From the NCBI GenBank assembly GCA_903870955.1, contig CAIQEX010000606.1, positions 1 to 5,619 of the forward strand: DNA of 5,619 nt, read 5' to 3'. The notes below the pieces were generated by a model. It saw only the letters and a program-made list of their open reading frames with translations, ran no database searches and was not told the DNA's origin. The position numbers and the translations under genes were made by a program. Below are positions 1 through 5,619 of this stretch, piece after piece (the stretch's first letter is position 1; each line of letters opens with the position of its first letter). Origin of the DNA: an uncultured beta proteobacterium (lineage in GTDB: Bacteria; Pseudomonadota; Gammaproteobacteria; Burkholderiales; Burkholderiaceae_C).

Positions 1-1
1 G

Positions 2-280
2 GCTCCTGGTGACCCGGAAACGGAAATAGGTCAATCAAACTTTCCGAGCTTTGGGCCGGTGCCTATGCAAAGATTGCCGTTTCCCAGCATCGTAGTGTCC
101 AGCCGCGACGACCCCTTTACAAGCTTCGATCGGTCCCGTTATTTCGCGCAAGCCTGGGGCTCAGAATTTATCGACTACGGCGCCCGTGGCCATATCAACG
201 CGGAGTCCGGTTTGGGCGACTGGCCTGAAGGCCGTGCTCTGCTGGCCCGCCTGAGTGACAGCCAAGCCACAACAAATTAA
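2..280 (+). CDS. RBBP9/YdeN-family alpha/beta serine hydrolase, C-terminal part (5' end outside window)
   Basis: The frame is open from the first base triplet at position 2 to the TAA at 278-280, so this is the last ~92 residues of a gene that starts upstream. The segment resembles the C-terminal half of RBBP9/YdeN serine hydrolases. It has a buried strand (FPSIVVSS) followed by the acidic turn RDDPF near 104-118, which would carry the catalytic Asp. A GHIN motif follows, with the catalytic His codon at 191-193, and then the typical tail AESGLGDWPEG. The nucleophile serine motif must lie upstream. The internal GTG at 59 is not a credible start, because the sequence before it (PSFGPVP) fits the family. 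It ends 14 bases before parB, implying co-transcription. Substrate is unknown; bacterial members are generally annotated only as small cytoplasmic hydrolases. Confidence 0.85.
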   Translation, partial: APGDPETEIGQSNFPSFGPVPMQRLPFPSIVVSSRDDPFTSFDRSRYFAQAWGSEFIDYGARGHINAESGLGDWPEGRALLARLSDSQATTN

Positions 281-281
281 T

Positions 282-287
282 AAGGAA
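282..287 (+). promoter_or_regulatory. Ribosome binding site of parB
   Basis: AAGGAA lies 7 bases before the ATG at 295, just after the hydrolase stop codon. It supports 295 as the parB start and shows that parB has its own translation signal within the unit. Confidence 0.7.
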
Positions 288-294
288 AATCAAA

Positions 295-1281
295 ATGGTC
301 ACCAAAAAACCCAAGGGTCTGGGTATGGGTCTGGAAGCTTTGCTAGGCCCCAAGGTCAAGGAAGCCATTAACCTGGATGGCACTGCCGCCGCGCCTGATT
401 TGCCCAGCACGCTGCTGCTGACGGACATGGTGGCAGGTCAATACCAGCCGCGCACGCGCATGGACGAGGGCGCTTTGTATGAGCTGGCCGAGAGCATCAA
501 GGCGCAGGGCATCATGCAGCCGATCCTGGTGCGGCGCTTGACCGACGAGCAGGCGTTGGCGAAACGTCAGGCACAGGACCCAACGGGCGCGGCAAGCGGC
601 GGTGCGCCGCGCCCCATGTACGAAATCATTGCGGGCGAGCGCCGTTTCCGCGCTGCCAAACTGGCCGGGCTGGACAACGTGCCGGTTCTGGTTCGCGATG
701 TGCCAGACCAGGCCGCCGCCGCGATGGCGCTGATCGAGAACATGCAGCGCGAGGATTTGAATCCTCTGGAGGAGGCGCAGGGGCTGCAGCGCCTGATCAA
801 GGAATTTGGCCTGACCCACGAAACGGCTGCCCAGGCAGTCGGTCGCTCACGCAGTGCAGCCAGCAACTTGTTGCGCCTGCTGAACCTGGCCGACCCGGTT
901 CAAACCATGCTGATGGCCGGGGATATCGACATGGGCCACGCGCGCGCGCTGCTGGCGCTGGACCGCGCCACCCAGATTACCGCTGCCAGCCAGATCGCCA
1001 CCAAAAAACTGTCGGTGCGCGAGGCCGAAAGTCTGGTGAAAAAGCTCAGCGCCGAGTTCGCCCTGACGTCACCCAAACCCAAAAAAGAGAAGTCGCGCGA
1101 CCTCAAGCGTGTCGAAGAAGAACTCTCCGATTTGCTGATGGCGCAGGTCGAAGTGCTGATCAAAAAGCGTGTCAAACGCAACGGCCGCCTGGAGGACATG
1201 GGCGAGGTTGTGATCCAGTTTGGTTCGCTGGATGAGCTCAATGGACTGATCGAACGCCTCTCGCCGGGTGTTTCCCGCTAG
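295..1281 (+). CDS. parB: Chromosome partitioning protein ParB (ParB/Spo0J CTPase, parS-binding)
   Basis: This is a complete 328-residue ParB, the centromere-binding clamp of the ParABS chromosome segregation system. It binds parS and CTP, slides onto DNA and stimulates the ParA ATPase. The N-terminal basic stretch KPKGLGMGLEALLG (residues 6-18) matches the ParA-interacting leader of chromosomal ParBs. The CTP-binding domain spans about 40-160, with GERRFRAA at 114-121 and ENMQREDLNPLEEA at 148-161. A helix-turn-helix for parS lies near 175-198 (TAAQAVGRSRSAASNLL), followed by the linker helices. The C-terminal dimerisation domain is about 268-328, with a basic patch KKRVKRNGR. Residues about 82-107 form a low-complexity-like insertion between the first strand block and GERR, longer than in many ParBs. 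It is preceded by a hydrolase gene; parA is not in the window and probably lies further upstream. No full parS consensus was seen here. Confidence 0.96.
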   Translation: MVTKKPKGLGMGLEALLGPKVKEAINLDGTAAAPDLPSTLLLTDMVAGQYQPRTRMDEGALYELAESIKAQGIMQPILVRRLTDEQALAKRQAQDPTGAASGGAPRPMYEIIAGERRFRAAKLAGLDNVPVLVRDVPDQAAAAMALIENMQREDLNPLEEAQGLQRLIKEFGLTHETAAQAVGRSRSAASNLLRLLNLADPVQTMLMAGDIDMGHARALLALDRATQITAASQIATKKLSVREAESLVKKLSAEFALTSPKPKKEKSRDLKRVEEELSDLLMAQVEVLIKKRVKRNGRLEDMGEVVIQFGSLDELNGLIERLSPGVSR

Positions 1282-1289
1282 GTTCAGCC

Positions 1290-2057
1290 ATGTACGCCAG
1301 CAGCAAGCTATGGCCCGGCCATTGGCAATGGCCGATACCCGCGGTGTTGGCCTGGGTGCTGGCGTGGCTGGTGTTCCGCTTGCTGGTGGCGCAAGGTCTT
1401 GGTGCCGGACTGGCTCTGGGTGCGGCGTCGGCCCTGGGCGTGGCTTGTAGCCTCTGGGGTGAGACCTGGTGGCGGCGCCTGCTGATTGGCGCTGGTTTCC
1501 CCCTGTCCCTGGCGATGACTTTGGTCTCTGCAGGTGGCAACCCACTACCGACCTGGATGTGGCTGGTTCCGCTGGCTTTGCTGTTGCTGGTCTACCCGAT
1601 CAATGCCTGGCGCGATGCGCCGATTTTCCCCACGCCTCAGGATGCCCTGCAGGAGTTGCCGCGCCATGCACCGTTAGCGGCAGGCGCGAAAATTCTGGAC
1701 GCCGGAAGTGGCGCCGGTGATGGTTTGCAGGCGCTGCATGCCGCGTACCCGCAGGCTGATCTGCATGGCCTGGAGTTCTCCTGGCCGCTGCGCTTTTTGT
1801 GCGCGCTGCGCTGCCCGTGGGCCCGGGTTCGGCATGGCGACATCTGGTTTTCTGACTGGTCGGCCTATGACATGGTGTATCTGTTTCAACGCCCCGAGAG
1901 CATGACGCGGGCCGTTATCAAGGCGGCCGAATTACGCGCGGGCGCCTGGCTGGTGAGTTTGGAATTTGAAGCAACCCATCTGCTGCCAACAGCCCAATAT
2001 CGCACGCCCGGTGGCAAAATGGTTTGGGTATATCGAGCACCTTTGGTGGCGCTCTAA
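1290..2057 (+). CDS. Membrane-anchored class I SAM-dependent methyltransferase-like protein
   Basis: This is a 255-residue protein with two parts. Residues about 16-103 are very hydrophobic and read as up to four membrane helices (about 16-34, 37-56, 63-80, 87-103). Residues about 130-250 resemble a class I methyltransferase Rossmann core: the motif I glycine loop KILDAGSGAGDG at 134-145, then the strand DLHGLE ending in acidic E162 (expected to hold the SAM ribose), HGDIW at 182-186, and a strand DMVYLF at 194-199. The core would face the cytoplasm. The catalytic half is short (about 125 residues), so it is a minimal fold, and no substrate motif can be named. The ATG lies 8 bases after the parB stop with no clear Shine-Dalgarno sequence, which suggests translational coupling to parB. 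Family membership is moderately secure; enzymatic activity and substrate are unknown. Confidence 0.8.
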   Translation: MYASSKLWPGHWQWPIPAVLAWVLAWLVFRLLVAQGLGAGLALGAASALGVACSLWGETWWRRLLIGAGFPLSLAMTLVSAGGNPLPTWMWLVPLALLLLVYPINAWRDAPIFPTPQDALQELPRHAPLAAGAKILDAGSGAGDGLQALHAAYPQADLHGLEFSWPLRFLCALRCPWARVRHGDIWFSDWSAYDMVYLFQRPESMTRAVIKAAELRAGAWLVSLEFEATHLLPTAQYRTPGGKMVWVYRAPLVAL

Positions 2058-2063
2058 GGAGGA
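2056..2063 (+). promoter_or_regulatory. Strong ribosome binding site that fixes the HD-GYP gene start
   Basis: AAGGAGGA overlaps the stop codon of the methyltransferase gene and sits 4 bases before the ATG at 2068. It is the best Shine-Dalgarno match in the window. It decides against the longer in-frame start at 1966, which would overlap the methyltransferase gene by about 90 bases. Confidence 0.85.
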
Positions 2064-2067
2064 CAAC

Positions 2068-2814
2068 ATGAATTCACCGGCATCAGCCAGTCACAACCCA
2101 TCGCTTGACGCTTTGCACGCCCATAAAGTGGTCTTGCTCGCAGTGGCAACACTGGCCGAATTGCGTGAATCGGACACGGCCAGCCATTTGGAACGCGTGA
2201 AGCATTACGTGCGCATGCTGGCAGAAAAGCTTCAAAAGCATCCCTCTTTTGCAGCGCAACTCAGCCCGGCTTATATCGAAACCCTGTGTGCCAGCGTTTG
2301 CATGTACGACCTGGGCACGGTGGCCATTCCGGATCGCATTCTGCTCAAACCGGGCCGCTTGACCCCCGAAGAACTGGCGATCATGAAATCCCACACCACA
2401 CTGGGCTACGAGGCCATTCAGCGTGCTGAAAAGCGTTTGGGGCTGGTTTCCTCGGGCCTGATCATCGCCAAAGAATTGACGCAGTCGCACCACGAAAAGT
2501 GGAATGGCAGCGGCTACCCGATGGGCTTATCCGAAAACATGATTCCCCTGTCTGCCAGACTGGTGGCGCTGGCCGACGTGTATGACGCGCTGATCAGCAA
2601 CAAGATTTACCGCCAGGGCATGTCCTGTGATGATGCGGTGGGCGTGATTTTCAGCGAACGTGGACAACACTTCGACCCCGATGTCGTGGACGCGTTCATG
2701 GAACTGACCGTCGAATTCGAAGATATCGCCAAGCGATTTTCTGACAGCGAACAGGACATGCAAAACCGCATCGAGTACATGGCCAGCGCGATTGCCGAAA
2801 TAGCGGAACTGTAG
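2068..2814 (+). CDS. Stand-alone HD-GYP-related protein with degenerate HD motif (cyclic-di-GMP phosphodiesterase-like)
   Basis: This 248-residue protein is built almost entirely of an HD-GYP domain, the fold that hydrolyses cyclic di-GMP in the cytoplasm. It most resembles the output domain of RpfG-type response regulators but has no receiver domain. Features in order: ESDTASHLERV with H40; the HD region CMYDLGTVAIPDRILLKPG at 78-96; MKSHTTLGYEAI with H109; the GYP segment SHHEKWNGSGYPMGL at 140-154, with H141, H142 and G149-Y150-P151; and ALADVYDAL at 168-175 with D170. GQHFDPDVVDAF (199-210) closes the fold. In active members the HD region reads HDxGK; here the His is Tyr80 (codon TAC at 2305-2307) and the Lys is Thr84 (ACG at 2317-2319). 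An acidic residue (D36) stands where a Glu ligand is common. Activity may therefore be reduced or lost, leaving a binding or scaffold role. It starts 10 bases after the methyltransferase gene. Confidence 0.9.
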   Translation: MNSPASASHNPSLDALHAHKVVLLAVATLAELRESDTASHLERVKHYVRMLAEKLQKHPSFAAQLSPAYIETLCASVCMYDLGTVAIPDRILLKPGRLTPEELAIMKSHTTLGYEAIQRAEKRLGLVSSGLIIAKELTQSHHEKWNGSGYPMGLSENMIPLSARLVALADVYDALISNKIYRQGMSCDDAVGVIFSERGQHFDPDVVDAFMELTVEFEDIAKRFSDSEQDMQNRIEYMASAIAEIAEL

Positions 2815-2822
2815 GTGATCAA

Positions 2823-2834
2823 CCCGGCGCCGGG
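2823..2834. repeat. 12-base perfect palindrome in the convergent gap, possible weak terminator
   Basis: CCCGGCGCCGGG is a perfect self-complementary sequence lying between the stop codons of the convergent HD-GYP (2814) and FAD-oxidase (2852) genes. It is in a position where a bidirectional terminator would be expected, but it has no natural loop beyond its own central bases and no T-tract on either side. A terminator role is therefore weakly supported, and in GC-rich DNA such a palindrome can arise by chance. Confidence 0.35.
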
Positions 2835-2851
2835 CTGCGTGGGGGCTAGTT

Positions 2852-4276
2852 CTAGAGCCTGAAGATCTTTCCCGGATTCATGATGTTGTGCGGGTCCAGC
2901 GCCTGCTTGATGGCGCGCATCATGTCCACGGCGCCGGTCCCTGCTTCGCTCAGCAGAAAGTCCATTTTGTGAAAACCCACGCCGTGTTCGCCGCTGCAGG
3001 TGCCGCCCAGTGCCAGCGCGCGGTGCACCAGTTTTGTATTCAGGGCCTCCGCCACCTGCAGTTCTTTGGGTGATTCGGGGTCAATCAGATAGCCCATGTG
3101 GAAGTTGCCATCGCCGACATGGCCGACCAGAAAGTAGGGAATCTCGGCCGCATTGGCTTCTTCTACACAATCCAGCAGCGCATCGGCCAGCCTCGAAATC
3201 GGCACACAGGTATCGGTACTGATGGCGCGACAACCGGGACGGGACTGCAGCCCGGCGAAGTAGGCATTGTGGCGGGCAGTCCACAGACGCGTGCGATCCT
3301 CAGAAGTTAGTGCCCACTCGAATGAATTTCCTCCATTCTCCGAGGCGATAGATTGCACCGTGGTCACCTGTTCTTTGACGCCCTCGGGCGAGCCGTGAAA
3401 CTCCATCAGCAGCAATGGGGTCTCGGGCAGATTCAGTTTCGAGTGGCGGTTCACCATGCCCACGGTGTTGCCGTCCAGCAGCTCGCAACGCGCAATCGGG
3501 ACACCGAGCTGGATGATCTGGATGGTGGTGTTGACCGCGTCGGCCAGGCTCGCAAAGGAACAACTCGCGGCCATCACGGCTTCGGGCAACGGGTAAAGCT
3601 TGAGCGTGATCTCCGTCATGACACCCAGCGTTCCCTCCGATCCCACCATCAACCGGGTCAGGTCATAACCCGCACTGCTCTTTTTGGCGCGCGTGCCGGT
3701 GCGGATGATTTCCCCGCTGGCCGTCACCACTTCGAGTGCCAGCACGTTCTCGCGCATGGTGCCGTAGCGCACGGCGTTGGTTCCACTGGCGCGGGTGGCG
3801 CACATGCCCCCAAGGCTGGCGTCAGCGCCCGGGTCGATCGGGAAAAACAGGCCGGTCGACTTCACCGCCTCGTTCAATTGCTTGCGCGTCACGCCCGGCT
3901 GCACCGTCACCGTCAGGTCGTCGGCATCAATCTGTAGCACGCGGTTCATGCGCGAGACATCCAGGCTGATGCCCCCCTGCACGGCTAGCAGATGGCCCTC
4001 CAGCGACGAGCCCACGCCAAAAGGAATCACGGGCACCCGATGCAATGCGGCGAGCTTGACGGCGTCGCTTACATCCAGCGTGCTTTCGGCAAACACCACC
4101 GCATCCGGAGGGGCCACCGTGAACACGGATTCGTCGCGCCCGTGCTGTTCGCGCACAGCCAACGCGACCGAGAACTGCGCACCAAAGCGCTGTTTCAAGG
4201 TGTCGAGCAAGGACTGGGGGACTGCCCGCGTTGTCGCTTGCGGCACAAGGTGATCGGCTGGGGTGGCTGCGTTCAT
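2852..4276 (-). CDS. FAD-linked oxidase, D-lactate dehydrogenase (cytochrome)/GlcD-like
   Basis: This 474-residue flavoprotein belongs to the VAO/PCMH family. These enzymes oxidise D-lactate or related D-2-hydroxyacids to 2-oxoacids and pass electrons to a cytochrome, quinone or electron-transfer protein. The FAD-binding domain (about 55-230) shows PFGVGSSLEGHL (85-96), DPGADASLGGMCATRASGTN (148-167), RYGTMRENVLALEVV (170-184) and the late loop GSEGTLGV (212-219). The C-terminal oxidase domain carries GHVGDGNFH (385-393, H386 and H393) and GEHGVG (429-434), which normally form the metal/substrate site. It ends in the usual MNPGKIF. Length is typical for the family. The frame stays open to 4501, but the ATG at 4276 is preceded by GGAGAAG and avoids overlap with the divergent adenosyltransferase gene. 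There is no signal peptide. D-lactate is the default substrate; a glycolate or other 2-hydroxyacid cannot be excluded, and no glcE/glcF partners are seen nearby. Confidence 0.92.
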   Translation of the reverse strand: MNAATPADHLVPQATTRAVPQSLLDTLKQRFGAQFSVALAVREQHGRDESVFTVAPPDAVVFAESTLDVSDAVKLAALHRVPVIPFGVGSSLEGHLLAVQGGISLDVSRMNRVLQIDADDLTVTVQPGVTRKQLNEAVKSTGLFFPIDPGADASLGGMCATRASGTNAVRYGTMRENVLALEVVTASGEIIRTGTRAKKSSAGYDLTRLMVGSEGTLGVMTEITLKLYPLPEAVMAASCSFASLADAVNTTIQIIQLGVPIARCELLDGNTVGMVNRHSKLNLPETPLLLMEFHGSPEGVKEQVTTVQSIASENGGNSFEWALTSEDRTRLWTARHNAYFAGLQSRPGCRAISTDTCVPISRLADALLDCVEEANAAEIPYFLVGHVGDGNFHMGYLIDPESPKELQVAEALNTKLVHRALALGGTCSGEHGVGFHKMDFLLSEAGTGAVDMMRAIKQALDPHNIMNPGKIFRL

Positions 4277-4279
4277 GGG

Positions 4280-4286
4280 CTTCTCC
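4280..4286 (-). promoter_or_regulatory. Ribosome binding site of the FAD-oxidase gene
   Basis: On the minus strand GGAGAAG sits 3 bases before the ATG at 4276. Its GGAG core is about 6 bases from the start. It is the main reason for choosing this start over upstream in-frame codons. Confidence 0.65.
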
Positions 4287-4308
4287 GTCAATAATCTGAT
4301 TTTGATCC

Positions 4309-4313
4309 AAGGA
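4309..4313 (+). promoter_or_regulatory. Ribosome binding site of the adenosyltransferase gene
   Basis: AAGGA lies 9 bases before the ATG at 4323. Together with the conserved N-terminal motif starting a few residues later, it favours 4323 over the in-frame ATG at 4263, which would lie inside the divergent oxidase gene. Confidence 0.65.
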
Positions 4314-4322
4314 CGCACCAAA

Positions 4323-4904
4323 ATGGCAAACCGCCTCACACAAATTGCCACCCGTACCGGTGACGCTGGCACCACCGGACTGGGCGACAACACCCGCGTC
4401 TCCAAGAACAGCCTGCGCGTGCATGCCATGGGCGATGTCGATGAGCTGAATTCGAACATCGGCGTGCTGCTGTGTGAAGACATGCCGGACGGCATCCGCA
4501 CCCTGCTGGTCGAGATTCAACACCAACTTTTCAACCTGGGCGGAGAGCTGTCGATTCCCGGCTACGAGTTGCTCAAGCCCGAGGCCGTGCTGGCGCTGGA
4601 CCAGGCACTGGAGGAATACAACGCGCAGCTGCCGCGCCTGGCGGAATTCATCCTGCCCGCCGGCACCCGTGCCGCCTCCCTGGCGCATGTCTGCCGCACC
4701 GTGGCCCGTCGTGCCGAGCGAGCCCTGGTGGCTCTGGGCAATGAGGAAGCGCTGAAGGAAAACCCACGCCAATACTTGAACCGTCTGTCGGATTTGCTGT
4801 TCGTGCTTTCGCGATCGCTGAATAGACACCGCACGGACGGCACGGTGGGCGACGACGTGTACTGGAAGAGCGAGCGCATGGCCAAAGACGCTGCCGCTGA
4901 CTGA
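4323..4904 (+). CDS. Cob(I)yrinic acid a,c-diamide/cob(I)alamin adenosyltransferase, PduO type
   Basis: This 193-residue enzyme transfers the 5'-deoxyadenosyl group of ATP to cob(I)alamin, giving the adenosyl-B12 used by radical mutases and similar enzymes; it is a cytoplasmic trimer in known members. The N-terminal ATP loop TRTGDAGTTGLGDNTRVSK is at 10-28, and RVHAMGDVDELNSNIG at 32-47. FNLGGELS is at 70-77. The helix VCRTVARRAERALVAL (123-138) carries the RRAE cluster equivalent to the ATP-contacting arginines of human MMAB. YLNRLSDLLFVLSRSLNR is at 151-168. All hallmark segments are intact and the length is normal for the single-domain PduO/MMAB family. No other B12 genes or B12-dependent mutases are in the window, and no cobalamin riboswitch fits the 46-base leader. 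PduO-type enzymes carry many gene names, so no symbol is given. Confidence 0.95.
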   Translation: MANRLTQIATRTGDAGTTGLGDNTRVSKNSLRVHAMGDVDELNSNIGVLLCEDMPDGIRTLLVEIQHQLFNLGGELSIPGYELLKPEAVLALDQALEEYNAQLPRLAEFILPAGTRAASLAHVCRTVARRAERALVALGNEEALKENPRQYLNRLSDLLFVLSRSLNRHRTDGTVGDDVYWKSERMAKDAAAD

Positions 4905-4918
4905 AAACCGAGCCGGTC

Positions 4919-5619
4919 ATGCAAACCAGTCCGGTGAACGCAGGATGGCTGAAAGCGGAAACCTGCCAGGTTGCTGACCTAGCCCGCTGGGTGGAGACTG
5001 AAACCCGGGTTCAGGACTGCCCGCAGGCGGAGACGCTGCAAAAGGGTGTCCCGGTTTATGACGCCAGCGCGCTGCGAGCGGCACAGGCCGCATCGGCTGA
5101 TCCGCACAATTGGCGCAGGCAATTGATGGCTGAATGGGCGCAAGTCTGGCGCCACGGTCCGGGGGTGCTGGTGGTTCAGGGCCTGATTCCAGATGAAGCC
5201 GTGGTGGATGCCGCCTCGGTCGAATTCCGCGCATTGATCGAAGAGTCCCGCGCCGCCGGCTATGGCGGCGACCACTTTGCCAAACCCGGCGCCAATGACC
5301 GGGTCTGGAACGCGTTGGAAAAACTCTGCCTGCGTGCGCCGGATGTGTTTGCCGCCTATTACGGCAATGCCATGTTGGCCACGCTGTGTGAGGCCTGGCT
5401 GGGCCCGGCCTACCAGATCACGTCGCAGATCAACAGCGTCAATCCTGGCGGCGCAGCACAGACGGCGCACCGTGATTACCACCTGGGATTTTTCACCGCT
5501 GCTGGGGCCGAGCGCTTTCCCGCGCATGTGCACCAACTCTCGCCGCTGTTGACGTTGCAGGGCGCGGTAGCCCATGTCGACATGCCGCTGGAGAGCGGGC
5601 CCACGCTCTACTTGCCGCA
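4919..5619 (+). CDS. Phytanoyl-CoA dioxygenase (PhyH) family protein, N-terminal part (3' end outside window)
   Basis: The frame opens at ATG 4919 and stays open to the window end, giving 233 residues of a longer protein. The region from about residue 70 matches PhyH-family Fe(II)/2-oxoglutarate oxygenases as I recall them from related bacteria: GPGVLVVQGLIPDEAVVD (80-97), DHFAKPGANDRVWNALEKL (118-136), and then the iron-binding HxD within AHRDYHLGF, H184 and D186. MPLESGPTLYLP (222-233) leads toward the second iron His and the 2-oxoglutarate-binding Arg, both beyond the edge. The first ~65 residues look variable. The start has no good Shine-Dalgarno sequence; it follows the adenosyltransferase stop by 14 bases, so coupling within one transcript is plausible. 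Bacterial relatives act on diverse small molecules, and the substrate cannot be predicted; phytanoyl-CoA itself is unlikely to be a safe assumption. Confidence 0.85.
   Translation, partial: MQTSPVNAGWLKAETCQVADLARWVETETRVQDCPQAETLQKGVPVYDASALRAAQAASADPHNWRRQLMAEWAQVWRHGPGVLVVQGLIPDEAVVDAASVEFRALIEESRAAGYGGDHFAKPGANDRVWNALEKLCLRAPDVFAAYYGNAMLATLCEAWLGPAYQITSQINSVNPGGAAQTAHRDYHLGFFTAAGAERFPAHVHQLSPLLTLQGAVAHVDMPLESGPTLYLP

Larger units (their letters stand above)
4277..4322. promoter_or_regulatory. 46-base divergent intergenic region (FAD-oxidase / adenosyltransferase)
   Basis: This is the only divergent junction in the window, so both genes must be started from this stretch or from within each other's 5' ends. 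The centre (about 4288-4308) is clearly AT-richer than the surroundings. I cannot identify a convincing -35/-10 pair on either strand. Both ribosome binding sites lie inside it. Confidence 0.5.

Noticed and set aside
343..819. 158-residue and smaller minus-strand open frames antisense to parB
   Set aside because: They show no motif, and parB is unambiguous in the opposite strand.
1879..1895. Possible parS site starting with a TGTTTCA half-site
   Set aside because: Only half of the TGTTTCACGTGAAACA-type consensus is present and the second half does not match. A similar half-site near 4190 fails in the same way.
1966..2067. 34-residue N-terminal extension of the HD-GYP protein
   Set aside because: It is the methyltransferase 3' end read in another frame, and the strong AAGGAGGA at 2056-2063 fixes the start at 2068.
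3353..3937. 194-residue open frame on the plus strand antisense to the FAD-linked oxidase
   Set aside because: It lies fully inside a conserved gene, is His/Arg-rich with no recognisable motif, and has no credible ribosome binding site.
4277..4322. Cobalamin riboswitch in front of the adenosyltransferase gene
   Set aside because: The leader is only 46 bases, far shorter than a B12 riboswitch, and shows no B12-box-like sequence.
4277..4501. 75-residue N-terminal extension of the FAD-linked oxidase
   Set aside because: It would overlap the adenosyltransferase gene by about 180 bases, its Ser/Arg-rich sequence does not match the family, and a good Shine-Dalgarno sequence precedes the ATG at 4276.
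3927..4829. 300-residue open frame on the minus strand spanning the oxidase 5' end and the adenosyltransferase gene
   Set aside because: It lies out of frame or antisense to two strongly recognised genes, has no domain signal, and its composition (rich in Arg, Gln, Gly, His) is typical of GC-rich shadow frames.

Overview
The window looks like ordinary chromosome from a GC-rich betaproteobacterium, most likely a member of the Comamonadaceae (Rhodoferax/Polaromonas/Albidiferax-like). This is judged by eye from protein similarity to remembered family members and from codon use; no search was run. No rRNA, tRNA, CRISPR array, insertion sequence or attachment site was seen. Coding density is very high: the longest gap between genes is 46 bases, apart from the unresolved window ends.

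Left block, + strand (2-2814): four closely packed genes. They are the 3' end of an RBBP9/YdeN-type serine hydrolase, a full chromosomal parB, a membrane-anchored class I methyltransferase-like protein, and a stand-alone HD-GYP-related protein. Gaps are 14, 8 and 10 bases, so the block is probably one transcription unit. A parA/soj gene is expected upstream, outside the window. The HD-GYP protein is the most unusual item. It keeps the GYP segment and most metal ligands, but its HD dyad reads Tyr-Asp and the usual lysine is threonine, so it may be a degenerate c-di-GMP phosphodiesterase or a sensor.

Middle (2852-4276, - strand): a complete FAD-linked oxidase of the D-lactate dehydrogenase (cytochrome)/GlcD type, converging on the left block across 37 bases. 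Those bases contain a 12-base perfect palindrome.

Right block, + strand (4323-5619): a PduO-type cob(I)alamin adenosyltransferase, divergent from the oxidase across 46 bases. Fourteen bases after it begins a phytanoyl-CoA dioxygenase (PhyH) family protein that runs off the window end. The adenosyltransferase makes the B12 coenzyme form. No direct functional link to the oxidase or the PhyH protein is evident from sequence.

Overall the genes cover chromosome partitioning with putative membrane/signalling partners, 2-hydroxyacid oxidation, and B12 cofactor activation. I see no strong candidate for a wholly new multi-gene system. The best leads are the degenerate HD-GYP protein and its tight linkage to parB.
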